Shown here in pieces: positions 1 to 6,528 of a DNA stretch of 13,416 bases. How positions within the stretch are numbered: position 1 is the stretch's first letter; each line of letters starts with the position of its first letter. The DNA is from CAZUAQ01 sp964618455 (GTDB lineage: Bacteria > Planctomycetota > Phycisphaerae > UBA1845 > PWPN01). A program made the translations under genes and the position numbers. The stretch spans positions 1 through 13,416 of the forward strand of contig CAZUAQ010000091.1 in the NCBI GenBank assembly GCA_964618455.1, given 5' to 3'. The notes below the pieces were generated by a model. That model searched no databases. It was given only the letters and a program-made list of their open reading frames with translations, and was not told the origin of the DNA.

Positions 1-23
1 ATTCAGAGTGTCTGCCACTGCTC

Positions 24-314
24 ATGGACGCACACGTGTTAAGTGCGCAGCGTATGACACAGGAAGAATGGGACAATCTCGAGAAGGCAATCAGCCGGCT
101 ATCCACGCCCGAGAAGCATGAGCTGATCAGACGCCTGAACTCAGCCCTTAAGGAGAATGACCAGGCAAGTACTACTCCCCCGGAGCCGTCCTCCCATCAA
201 GCGCTCACCACCTTCATCGAGAATATGGAATCGATGCCTCTTCATGAAGATCCTCATGAGAAACTCGGCAACTCGAACAAGAGCCACGACCAGATTCTTT
301 ACGACATGGAATAA
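24..314 (+). CDS. Antitoxin of a VapBC-like toxin-antitoxin pair
   Basis: Small acidic protein (96 aa, or 86 aa from the internal ATG at 54) whose stop codon lies two bases before the ATG of a PIN-domain toxin. By the logic of such pairs it should bind and neutralise the toxin and probably autoregulate the operon. The N-terminal part (MTQEEWDNLEKAI onward) predicts a helix-rich segment, followed by a polar linker. The C-terminus LGNSNKSHDQILYDME resembles the SNRDHD-ILY tail common in antitoxins encoded directly before PIN toxins; that tail usually wraps around the toxin active site. No ribbon-helix-helix or AbrB motif is evident, so the DNA-binding class is unknown. Neither possible start has a clear Shine-Dalgarno. 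The frame stays open to the left window edge, so the true start could lie further upstream. The role rests on the neighbour and the tail, not on a confirmed family match. Confidence 0.68.
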   Translation: MDAHVLSAQRMTQEEWDNLEKAISRLSTPEKHELIRRLNSALKENDQASTTPPEPSSHQALTTFIENMESMPLHEDPHEKLGNSNKSHDQILYDME

Positions 315-316
315 CA

Positions 317-697
317 ATGATCTTCGTCGATACAGGCGCCTTCTTCGCGATCTGCTTTCCCAAGGACCCGAACCACGAGAAGGCGGCGACATGGTTGCGA
401 AGCAACTTGGAAGCTCTGATCACAACCGACTACATTATCGATGAAGCGCTGACGCTCCTGCGGGCGCGCGGCCAAAACCATCGTGCGATCCGGTTCGGGG
501 AGGCGATGATGTCCGGGACACTCGCGAATACGCACCATGTCGGTTCCGAGGAGTTTCGCGCCGGTTGGGATATCTTCCGCAATTTCAATGACAAATCCTG
601 GAGTTTTACGGACTGCGTGAGCCGGGTCATCATGCAGGAATTCGGCTCACGAAAGCCTTCTCGTTTGACGAACACTTCCATCAATTCGGCACCGTGA
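317..697 (+). CDS. PIN-domain (VapC-like) toxin, frameshifted near the 3' end
   Basis: PIN-domain ribonuclease of the VapC type, expected to cut RNA using Mg2+ or Mn2+ held by conserved acidic residues. The hallmarks are in place: VDTGAFFA at the N-terminus (Asp5), TTDYIIDEALTLLRARG (Glu43), and DKSWSFTDCVS (Asp92, Asp99). The last ~16 residues of the open frame do not look like a PIN protein. The expected ending is found in the next frame from base 646: LTKAFSFDEHFHQFGTV, ending at a TGA at 709-711. One base added to the Gly110 codon (644-645) would restore a 131-residue protein with the usual fourth acidic residue (FSFD, about residue 118). So either the gene carries a real one-base deletion and encodes an altered toxin, or the assembly has a one-base error. 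The antitoxin gene lies just upstream with a two-base gap. Confidence 0.85.
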   Translation: MIFVDTGAFFAICFPKDPNHEKAATWLRSNLEALITTDYIIDEALTLLRARGQNHRAIRFGEAMMSGTLANTHHVGSEEFRAGWDIFRNFNDKSWSFTDCVSRVIMQEFGSRKPSRLTNTSINSAP

Positions 698-711
698 CGC
701 TGGTCCCATGA
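646..711 (+). other. Displaced C-terminal tail of the PIN toxin
   Basis: Out-of-frame continuation of the toxin gene. Read from 646 it gives LTKAFSFDEHFHQFGTVTLVP and then a stop at 709-711. The central part matches the usual end of VapC PIN domains (hydrophobic-F-x-FD-x-HF-x-x-F/Y-G). It is not a separate gene; it marks where the reading frame was lost. Confidence 0.8.
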
Positions 712-792
712 GGTACCGTTTTCATTCCGCTTTGCTCCGTGCACACGTATCCATGGCAGATCATCGATTCCGCATCGTCTCCTCCAGCATCT

Positions 793-2040
793 TCAGCGGC
801 GATTCGTGACCTCGGCCTTCGTCGGCGCGGGATCGGCCGTCGTGTCCTGCGGACGCTCGATGGTGAAGGCGTCGATCGTCGAACCGTCGATACCGATCTG
901 CCGCAGGCTCATCGTTTCGGGCGTCACGTCCACCACCGTGAAGCTGTGCATGCGGTTGTTCTGTACCGCGATGTAATCGGGCACGGGCTTGCCGATCTTG
1001 TAGAGCGGGTTTCCGCCCGCGGCCGTGGTGATATAGATCGTACCTTCCTCAGGCGCGACGATCCGCTCGCCGCGCATCGGCTGCGAACGCTCGTACATGT
1101 GGTTGTGGCCGTTGAACCCGACCGTCAGGTGATGCCGATCGAACACGGGGAGGATCAGCGTGTGCATCTTGCCCGATGGCGGATACTTGCCGTTCGGATA
1201 CACCGGGAAGTGATAGAACGCGACCTTCCAGCGGTCGCCCGCATCGGCGAGAACCCGGTCCAGCCACGGTACGACGCGATCCCGCAGGTGATCAAATGTG
1301 TCGTTCGTATCGATGCACACGAAGCGCACGCCGCCGTAGTCGAACCAGTAGTGGCGTTCGGGCAGCGACGCTTCCGGCCCGTTCTCCGGCAGCACGAACG
1401 TGTCGTACAGCGGTCCGCCGGCGAAGTCGTTGTAATCATGATTGCCCACGCAGGGATAAAAGGCGGCGTTGGGAAGCAGGTCCTTGTAGGGTATCCAGAA
1501 CTTGGAAGGGTAATCCTCGATCGCGCCGTCGGGAAAGACGAGATCGCCGGTGTGGATCACGAGGGCCGGATCGTACTCGGGCATGCGCTTGGCGAGGGTG
1601 TACTGAATGTCCCGTCCGTCGCCGCTGTCACCGAAAGCCATGAAGCGGAATGGGGTGTCGAGACTGGGGCTCGTGGTGACCTTGCCTTCCGCGAATGCCG
1701 GAGCGGCTTCGCCCGCACCGAGGAATCGGATCTCGTAGCGGTAGTCGGTTCCCGGCTTCAATCCCGAGATTCTTGTTTCATAGCGGCCGTCTCGCGGTTG
1801 GACCTTCGGTTCCTGGAGTGGTTCTTTCGGTCCGTCGTCGGAGGCCGTCCAGACGCGAACGCTCGCCTCCTCCTGATGCGGATGCTCCCATACGAGTACG
1901 AACGAATCGCCCTGCAGCATCTGCACCATCGGGCCGACGGCCGGGCGCGAGCCCAAGCTACGATAAAGAAGCAACCCGACGCCCACCAGTCCGATGACGA
2001 CGACGATACCCAAAACACGTTTCGATTGTGATCCACTCAC
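793..2040 (-). CDS. Membrane-anchored purple acid phosphatase-like metallophosphoesterase
   Basis: Predicted dinuclear-metal phosphoesterase of 415 aa held on the outer face of the cytoplasmic membrane. Residues ~9-27 form one hydrophobic anchor with basic residues before it. Residues ~33-125 look like the fibronectin-III-like N-terminal domain of purple acid phosphatases (ending LKPGTDYRYEIRF). The calcineurin-like domain follows with its full metal-ligand set: FGDSGDG (136-142), HTGDLVF (163-169), GNHDYND (199-205), FYHFPVYP (275-282) and GHNHMYER (311-318). The C-terminal ~40 residues are Pro/Thr/Ala-rich. The start is a GTG at 2040 preceded by AAGGTG with 7-base spacing. The natural substrate (phosphomonoester, diester or nucleotide) cannot be read from the sequence. 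A 77-base gap separates it from the small membrane protein upstream, so the two may share a transcript. It is convergent with the toxin-antitoxin pair. Confidence 0.9.
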   Translation of the reverse strand: MSGSQSKRVLGIVVVIGLVGVGLLLYRSLGSRPAVGPMVQMLQGDSFVLVWEHPHQEEASVRVWTASDDGPKEPLQEPKVQPRDGRYETRISGLKPGTDYRYEIRFLGAGEAAPAFAEGKVTTSPSLDTPFRFMAFGDSGDGRDIQYTLAKRMPEYDPALVIHTGDLVFPDGAIEDYPSKFWIPYKDLLPNAAFYPCVGNHDYNDFAGGPLYDTFVLPENGPEASLPERHYWFDYGGVRFVCIDTNDTFDHLRDRVVPWLDRVLADAGDRWKVAFYHFPVYPNGKYPPSGKMHTLILPVFDRHHLTVGFNGHNHMYERSQPMRGERIVAPEEGTIYITTAAGGNPLYKIGKPVPDYIAVQNNRMHSFTVVDVTPETMSLRQIGIDGSTIDAFTIERPQDTTADPAPTKAEVTNRR

Positions 2041-2117
2041 GCGAATTCACCTTGTCGTTGAGATCATTGTCATAATCCGGCGTGCAATCGTTGCGCAAAG
2101 CGGGCCGGTCGAGGAAT

Positions 2118-2549
2118 TCATCCCGCGCTCGGCGCGGACGACACAGTACCCTTGGGAGGCCAGTCGGGCAGTGGCTCCGGTCGGGTCTCCGGATTCACCA
2201 CCACTTTGACCGGAATGATCTGCTTCCGGGCCTTGTTGAACGTGGCAGTGATCTTCGCCTTGTCACCCGGCCGCAACTCCGCCATCGCCGCCGACGCCTC
2301 GCCGATGGCAATCTCGCAATCGTCCGGCACCGGCGTCCGCAACTCCATGAACTCCCCCTTCCACGGCACCACGAACTCGAACGACGCCTCCCGCGCCTCC
2401 GGGTCGAGCCACGTGATCGTGCCGTCCACCGTCACCGACCGCGTGAAGTACCGCGCCAGCTTTATGCCCACCGGAATCGCCACGGCGATGACGACCACGA
2501 CGAGCAGCAATAGTCGACGCCACTTTGCTTTCGAAATACCGCTCATCAT
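2118..2549 (-). CDS. Small membrane-anchored protein of unknown function
   Basis: Protein of 143 aa (142 if the second ATG, at 2546, is used; GAGG is better spaced for that one). The N-terminus is basic (SKAKWRR), followed by a strong transmembrane helix at about residues 13-30, so the rest should be periplasmic. Residues ~38-120 alternate as in a beta-rich domain: VDGTITWLDPEAREASFEF, then a charged middle, then MAELRPGDKAKITATFNKA. The pattern of a DGTI-x-x-LDP strand and a later LRPGDKA strand is reminiscent of small OB-like or beta-barrel accessory domains, but I cannot assign a family. The last ~25 residues are Pro-rich and probably disordered. It lies between an ABC-2 transporter operon and a phosphoesterase, both on the same strand. 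Confidence 0.72.
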   Translation of the reverse strand: MMSGISKAKWRRLLLLVVVVIAVAIPVGIKLARYFTRSVTVDGTITWLDPEAREASFEFVVPWKGEFMELRTPVPDDCEIAIGEASAAMAELRPGDKAKITATFNKARKQIIPVKVVVNPETRPEPLPDWPPKGTVSSAPSAG

Positions 2550-2645
2550 CTACCTCGAGTGTACTCACCGACAGGATTTTATCGTCGCATGAGATTATTG
2601 TACGCACAAGCCTTCGTCATCTCCTGGCCCCTCCAACATCGGCAT

Positions 2646-3443
2646 TCACGCCGACGCCCCGCTGTAGCGGCTCAGGCCGAAGCGCCAGAATGCCGACGCG
2701 CCCAGCAGGGATACGGCGGCGATGACAATCGTCACCACGACGCCGGCCACGTTCGCCTTGCCCACCAGAGCGCCGGCGGGGAAGGTCGTCAGAAACGCCA
2801 GCGGAATCACGTACGTCAGACCGTAACGCAGCCACGCGGGGTAGATGCTCACCGGGTAACGCCCGGCTTCGAACAACGACCAGAAGACCATCTCGATGTT
2901 CGAGATCCGCGTCGCCCAGATCGCCAGCGTGCCCAGGATCAGCCACACCGAGTAGATGATCGTGATCCCCGCCGCCAGCATCACCAGGAACCGCGCGATC
3001 ATCCCCGGGCTCAAGTCGGCGGAGAGCTGTACACAAGCAACGATGACCAGACCAAGGCCCAGCACCACGTCCGTCAGCCGCCAGAGAATGTACTTGCGCA
3101 GGCTGATGATGAACTGCGTGTTGACCGGCTTGAGAATGGCGAAGTCCAGCTTGCCGTCTCGGATCTCCTCCATCAGCATCCGCATGTTCGGGGCGATGAG
3201 CGAGGCGATCACGCCGACCATGATCCGGTACACGCCCATCAACGCCAGCAACTGGTAGACGTTCCAGCCCGCCAGCGAATCGGTATTGGAGAAGATGGTC
3301 CAGATGCCCAGCAGATCCGCGCCGAGTTGAAACACCGACATGATCACGCGGACGAAAAAGTCCGTGCGGTACGCGGCGTCGTCCTGAAAGCTGACACTCA
3401 GGTAGACCCCGATCAATCGCAGATAATGACGCACGGCCCGCAT
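2646..3443 (-). CDS. ABC-2 type transporter permease (second subunit)
   Basis: Integral membrane subunit of an uncharacterised ABC exporter, 265 aa with about six hydrophobic segments (roughly 30-51, 62-84, 124-140, 150-175, 207-222, 232-252). It resembles the DUF990/ABC-2 permease family (COG3694-like). Family-like stretches are EEIRDGKLDFAILKP (92-106) in a cytoplasmic loop and GRYPVSIYPAWLRYGL (194-209) followed by IPLAFLTTFPA before the last helix. The first stretch parallels VRSGAMSKRLLRP in the neighbouring permease, which suggests the two are paralogues forming a heterodimeric channel. The ATG at 3443 follows AGGAG with good spacing, and only 9 bases separate it from the preceding stop, so it belongs to the ATPase-permease-permease operon. 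The substrate is unknown. Confidence 0.88.
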   Translation of the reverse strand: MRAVRHYLRLIGVYLSVSFQDDAAYRTDFFVRVIMSVFQLGADLLGIWTIFSNTDSLAGWNVYQLLALMGVYRIMVGVIASLIAPNMRMLMEEIRDGKLDFAILKPVNTQFIISLRKYILWRLTDVVLGLGLVIVACVQLSADLSPGMIARFLVMLAAGITIIYSVWLILGTLAIWATRISNIEMVFWSLFEAGRYPVSIYPAWLRYGLTYVIPLAFLTTFPAGALVGKANVAGVVVTIVIAAVSLLGASAFWRFGLSRYSGASA

Positions 3444-3452
3444 CGCTTCTCC

Positions 3453-4262
3453 TCAATTCCCCACGGCGGTGTACCGCTTCACCGCGAACGGCCAGGCCAA
3501 TCGGAATACCAGCAGGCCACCGATCAGCCAGAGACTCTGGTAGACGATACCCGAGGCCATTTCACCCGTATCCATCTCCCCCGCCAGCACACGCGCGGGG
3601 AACCAGATGATCCACTTGAAGGGCGCGAGGTCCGCCGCCAGTCGCAACGGCCCGGGCATCACCTCCAGCGGAAACAGCCGCCCGCCAAGGAAGAGATTCA
3701 TCCCCCACCACGCCTCGCCGATGGCATCCATGCGCGTCCACCAGAACGCGCACAGGCTGAGCGCATAGCCCCAGATGAAATGGATGGCGGCGGCCAGCAG
3801 CGTCGCCATCACGCCGAAGGCCAGGTGTGCGCCGGTCGTCTCGAAGTTCGGCTGCGCGATCCAGCCCACGAGGATCCAGAGCGGCACCAGCAGCACGAGC
3901 GTGATCGTCTTGTAGGAGATGTTGTCCGACACGTTCTGCCAGATCGGGAGGATCGGCCGGAGCAGCCGCTTGGACATCGCCCCGCTGCGAACCTGGTATC
4001 CCATTTCGTGGATGTCCCAGGCGGTACAGATGTGGCCGACGATCATGGACAGCAGAAAATAGGCACTGAAGTCGGCGGCGGTCATGCCCTGGATCGACTC
4101 GCCACTTTCGCTCCCCGCCACCGCCGCGCGCCACGCCGCCATCGCCACCAGCGGATACGCCACGCCCCACAACGCCCACAGTACCATCTCGCCGCGGTAC
4201 TGCACCATCGACGCCAGCGACATCCGCAAGTACGCCGGCATGGCCGAGAGCGCGTGCCTCAT
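3453..4262 (-). CDS. ABC-2 type transporter permease (first subunit)
   Basis: Integral membrane subunit of 269 aa with about six hydrophobic segments (near 24-46, 64-83, 117-136, 146-175, 184-200, 240-256). It looks like the COG4587-type permease that accompanies COG4586 ATPases. Family-like features are YQVRSGAMSKRLLRP (89-103), probably the cytoplasmic coupling loop contacting the ATPase, and GGRLFPLEVMP (193-203) followed by PFKWIIWFPARVLAG (214-228). Its ATG overlaps the stop codon of the ATPase gene by four bases (ATGA at 4259-4262), and a GAGG Shine-Dalgarno lies inside the end of that gene, so translation is probably coupled. It should pair with the second permease downstream. The transported molecule cannot be inferred. 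Confidence 0.88.
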   Translation of the reverse strand: MRHALSAMPAYLRMSLASMVQYRGEMVLWALWGVAYPLVAMAAWRAAVAGSESGESIQGMTAADFSAYFLLSMIVGHICTAWDIHEMGYQVRSGAMSKRLLRPILPIWQNVSDNISYKTITLVLLVPLWILVGWIAQPNFETTGAHLAFGVMATLLAAAIHFIWGYALSLCAFWWTRMDAIGEAWWGMNLFLGGRLFPLEVMPGPLRLAADLAPFKWIIWFPARVLAGEMDTGEMASGIVYQSLWLIGGLLVFRLAWPFAVKRYTAVGN

Positions 4263-5245
4263 GACGCCTCTCCCTCGCCGGCGAAGACCCGCTTGATCAC
4301 GTCCTCGATCGGCGGATCCTCGATCGTGAGATCCAGCACCGGCAGATCGGCCAGCAGCTTCGCCGTCACCGACGGGGCGCGATCGTGCGGGACCTGCAGC
4401 GTGACCTTCACCCCTTCGCGCGCAAGCACTTCACCGAGCGCGTCGAATGCATAGCCGTCCACGTCGCGCTCCAGGTCCATGGTGATCACCTTGAACGGCG
4501 CCACGCGCTTGCCGAGATCACTCAGCGGCCCGTCGAAGAGAATGCACCCCTTGTCGATCACGATAACCCGGCGGCATAACGCCAGAACGTCCGCCATGTA
4601 GTGCGACGTGAGCAGGATCGTCGCGCCATATCGCTCCTGGTACGCCCGCACGAACTCGCGGATGCGCCCCTGCATCGTCACGTCCAGACCCAGCGTCGGC
4701 TCGTCCAGGAAGAGCACCTCCGGACGATGCAGCAACGCCATGCAGATCTCGCACTTCATCCGCTCGCCCAGCGACAAAGTGCGGACCTGCTTCTTGAGCA
4801 CGCCGCCGATGTCAAGCAGCTCGATCATCTCGTCGAGCGTCTCGCGGCGCTGTTGCGGCGGAACGCGATAGACCGCCAACTGCACCATGAAGGAATCCAT
4901 GGCGGGCAGGTCCCAATTCAACTGGCTGCGCTGGCCCATGACCAGGCTGATCTTGGAGAGGTAGGCCGATTCGCGATTCCAGGGCGTGTGGCCCAGGACC
5001 TCCGCCTCCCCGGAGGTTGGATGCAGCAGGCCGGTGAGCATTTTCAGCGTCGTGGTCTTGCCCGCGCCGTTCGGCCCGAGAAAACCGACGATCTCTCCGC
5101 CATCAATGGTGAAACCCACGCGATCGACCGCCACGACGTCCTTGTATTTTCGCGCGAGGATGCTCCGCAGGGCGGCGCCGAATCCGCCTTCGCGCTCGGG
5201 CACGCGAAAGGTCTTGCTGAGTTCTCGTACGTCGATCTTGGCCAT
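4259..5245 (-). CDS. ABC transporter ATP-binding protein (COG4586-like)
   Basis: Nucleotide-binding subunit of 328 aa that powers the two downstream ABC-2 permeases. Motifs counted from the chosen start: Walker A GPNGAGKTT (57-65), Q-loop MGQRSQLNW (103-111), signature LSLGE (157-161), Walker B VLFLDEP (177-183), D-loop LGLD (185-188) and H-loop TSHYM (213-217, His215). About 110 residues follow the ATPase core, typical of this subfamily, and may regulate activity or contact the permeases. The frame is open for 107 more codons upstream, but that part is Arg/His-rich junk, whereas MAKIDVRELSKTF starts exactly at the domain, so the start is placed at 5245; GGAA lies upstream. It ends in a four-base overlap with the first permease. 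Together with the DUF990-like permeases it defines an exporter of unknown substrate; drug or lipid export are only guesses. Confidence 0.92.
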   Translation of the reverse strand: MAKIDVRELSKTFRVPEREGGFGAALRSILARKYKDVVAVDRVGFTIDGGEIVGFLGPNGAGKTTTLKMLTGLLHPTSGEAEVLGHTPWNRESAYLSKISLVMGQRSQLNWDLPAMDSFMVQLAVYRVPPQQRRETLDEMIELLDIGGVLKKQVRTLSLGERMKCEICMALLHRPEVLFLDEPTLGLDVTMQGRIREFVRAYQERYGATILLTSHYMADVLALCRRVIVIDKGCILFDGPLSDLGKRVAPFKVITMDLERDVDGYAFDALGEVLAREGVKVTLQVPHDRAPSVTAKLLADLPVLDLTIEDPPIEDVIKRVFAGEGEAS

Positions 5246-5361
5246 GAGCCGGGTTCCATGAGGAAGCGAATCAGCACCTGGGATGTTAACACGTGCCCCC
5301 TGGCCAGGACCATCGGCAACCTGCGGATGACGGCCCGGACATGCCCGATCGCTGTCGCCGT

Positions 5362-5769
5362 TCAGCTGCGCCCCTGTTCGTGAAACGCGCGGAGCAGGCG
5401 GAAATCGTAGATGCCCGTGTTGTGCCCGTCGGACCATTCGATCTGCAGTGCGTAACTGCCGACGAGATGCCCGCCGGTCATCGTGATCGGCCCGGACGAC
5501 GACTGGCTCAGAATGGGCAACACGGATTGACTCTGCTTGTCGCGCTCGCTCTTGCACGTGGCGCACGGACAGTTCTTGCGAAGGGCGGCGGCACTGTACG
5601 TCGAAGCCACACCGTCCGCCCAGGACACGCGCAGTTCCTGCTGATTGACGTCGAGGTCCAGACCGCTTGGTGTGATCTGTGCCGTCGACAGGTCGTCGCG
5701 ACTTCCCATTTCATCCGGCATAACCACATCCCTGAAGGCCGTTCGTTGCCTGCGTGACGCCTGCTTCAT
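5362..5769 (-). CDS. DUF971 / BBOX N-terminal-like zinc protein
   Basis: Stand-alone DUF971 protein (135 aa, or 119 aa from the internal ATG at 5721). The domain runs from about residue 30 to 128: LRVSWADGV, then LRKNCPCATCKSE (63-75), GSYALQIEWSDGHNTGIYDF (104-123) and LLRAF. Cys67, Cys69, Cys72 and His116 match the C-x-C-x2-C plus His pattern that binds zinc in the N-terminal domain of gamma-butyrobetaine hydroxylase. Bacterial DUF971 proteins lack the oxygenase domain; some are found near or fused to Mrp-type Fe-S carriers, but their role is not settled. Both starts have a purine-rich site (GGGAG before 5769, AGGGA before 5721). The gene follows the lipoprotein gene by 11 bases and precedes the ABC ATPase by 116 bases, so it is probably co-transcribed with the first and possibly with the second. 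Confidence 0.88.
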   Translation of the reverse strand: MKQASRRQRTAFRDVVMPDEMGSRDDLSTAQITPSGLDLDVNQQELRVSWADGVASTYSAAALRKNCPCATCKSERDKQSQSVLPILSQSSSGPITMTGGHLVGSYALQIEWSDGHNTGIYDFRLLRAFHEQGRS

Positions 5770-5780
5770 GCGACTCCCGC

Positions 5781-6386
5781 TTACTCCGCGCGGCCTTTGA
5801 ACTGCGTCTCGAGTTGGTGGCGGATTTCGGCGATGCGCCCTGCGTTCTCCTCGGCGCGGAATGTCCCCTTGAACGTGGCCGGCCCGAACGGCTCGACCGC
5901 CCCGCCCATCCGATAGCGCGGCTTGAGGTTGCCCGACTCGATCCAGCCCGCCACCTCGTCACCCTCCATCTTGTACGTCAAAAAGGAGGCACCATCGTAA
6001 CGCAACCCCGTCGGCAGCGAGAGCATGGCGTAGATGACGTGGGCGTTGGTCTGCGTCGCCTGGGCATAGGTCCGACCGGGCCGTGGGTTCCAGAACTCCT
6101 TGATGTAGACGATCTGCTCGATGGTCTGGGCGGGGTCGACCGTGCTCGGCGACTGCTCGATGAACAACAATTCGAGCAGGCCGGACGCATTCTTCGCGTA
6201 ATAGGTCTCCGAGAACTCGGCGTAATGTTCCTGACGCCCGGTGTCGTCATACGACACGAGTTCCAGCCGCGTCTCCGTCGGTCTGATCCAGCCGGTGCAG
6301 CCGGTCGACAGAGACAGGGCCGCGAGCCCGATGGCGTGAAGCGACAAGGCGATGCATCTCAACGTCCTGGGGCGTAATGGGTTCAT
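5781..6386 (-). CDS. Predicted lipoprotein of unknown function
   Basis: Protein of 201 aa with a lipoprotein signal. MNPLRPRTLRC is basic, a hydrophobic core follows, and the lipobox-like LSTG precedes Cys30; an aspartate-type retention signal is not seen (Gly follows the Cys as TGCTGW). The mature part contains TRLELVSYDDTGRQEHYAEF, a central helical segment around VDPAQTIEQIVYIKEFWNP, and a C-terminal KGTFRAEENAGRIAEIRHQ. I do not recognise a family. The frame extends 79 codons upstream, but that portion overlaps the promoter region and the divergent mqnA gene, so the start at 6386, which yields the signal peptide, is preferred. No Shine-Dalgarno precedes it; a promoter-like element ends only seven bases before the ATG. 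DUF971 follows in the same direction. Confidence 0.75.
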   Translation of the reverse strand: MNPLRPRTLRCIALSLHAIGLAALSLSTGCTGWIRPTETRLELVSYDDTGRQEHYAEFSETYYAKNASGLLELLFIEQSPSTVDPAQTIEQIVYIKEFWNPRPGRTYAQATQTNAHVIYAMLSLPTGLRYDGASFLTYKMEGDEVAGWIESGNLKPRYRMGGAVEPFGPATFKGTFRAEENAGRIAEIRHQLETQFKGRAE

Positions 6387-6393
6387 GCGGCGA

Positions 6394-6422
6394 AGTGTAC
6401 CACGGAGAATGTTGGGGAACAA
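6394..6422 (-). promoter_or_regulatory. Putative promoter of the lipoprotein gene
   Basis: On the minus strand TTGTTC (6422-6417), a 17-base spacer and TACACT (6399-6394), with TG one base before the -10 box (extended -10). The -10 box ends seven bases before the ATG at 6386, which would put the transcription start at or next to the start codon. The match is moderate: 3/6 for -35 and 4/6 for -10. Confidence 0.45.
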
Positions 6423-6514
6423 AGACGGCAGCATGAAGGCATCGCCGCCGATTTGCCGGTTTTCAAAACGATTGAAGACCCGGAACGCGTCTGTCGGGCC
6501 GTTGGAGAAGCCGC

Positions 6515-6520
6515 TATAAT
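6515..6520 (+). promoter_or_regulatory. Putative -10 box of the mqnA-mqnC operon
   Basis: Perfect TATAAT in a GC-rich setting, eight bases before the ATG of mqnA. There is no good -35 match at 16-18 bases upstream (only a weak CTGTCG or TGTCGG). The expected start of transcription, near 6527, would give an mqnA mRNA with almost no 5' leader. Confidence 0.5.
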
Positions 6521-6528
6521 TCGGCACA

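Noticed and set aside
739..2031. A 430-codon open frame on the plus strand antisense to the phosphoesterase
   Set aside because: It is rich in Arg, Val, His and Asp without domain motifs, while the minus strand carries all metallophosphoesterase motifs.
2639..2654. TCGGC-ATTCAC-GCCGA hairpin at the end of the ABC operon
   Set aside because: The stem is only five pairs, it spans the stop codon of the permease, and no U tract follows on the minus strand, so it is not a credible terminator.
2559..4454. A 631-codon open frame on the plus strand antisense to the ABC permeases
   Set aside because: Its translation is dominated by His, Arg, Gln, Pro and Asp with no hydrophobic core or motif, as expected from the complement of a GC-rich gene. 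The minus strand holds clear permeases with coupled starts.
5299..5308. CCTGGCCAGG palindrome upstream of the ABC ATPase
   Set aside because: A ten-base GC-rich palindrome is expected by chance in DNA of this composition, and no second copy or promoter box accompanies it.
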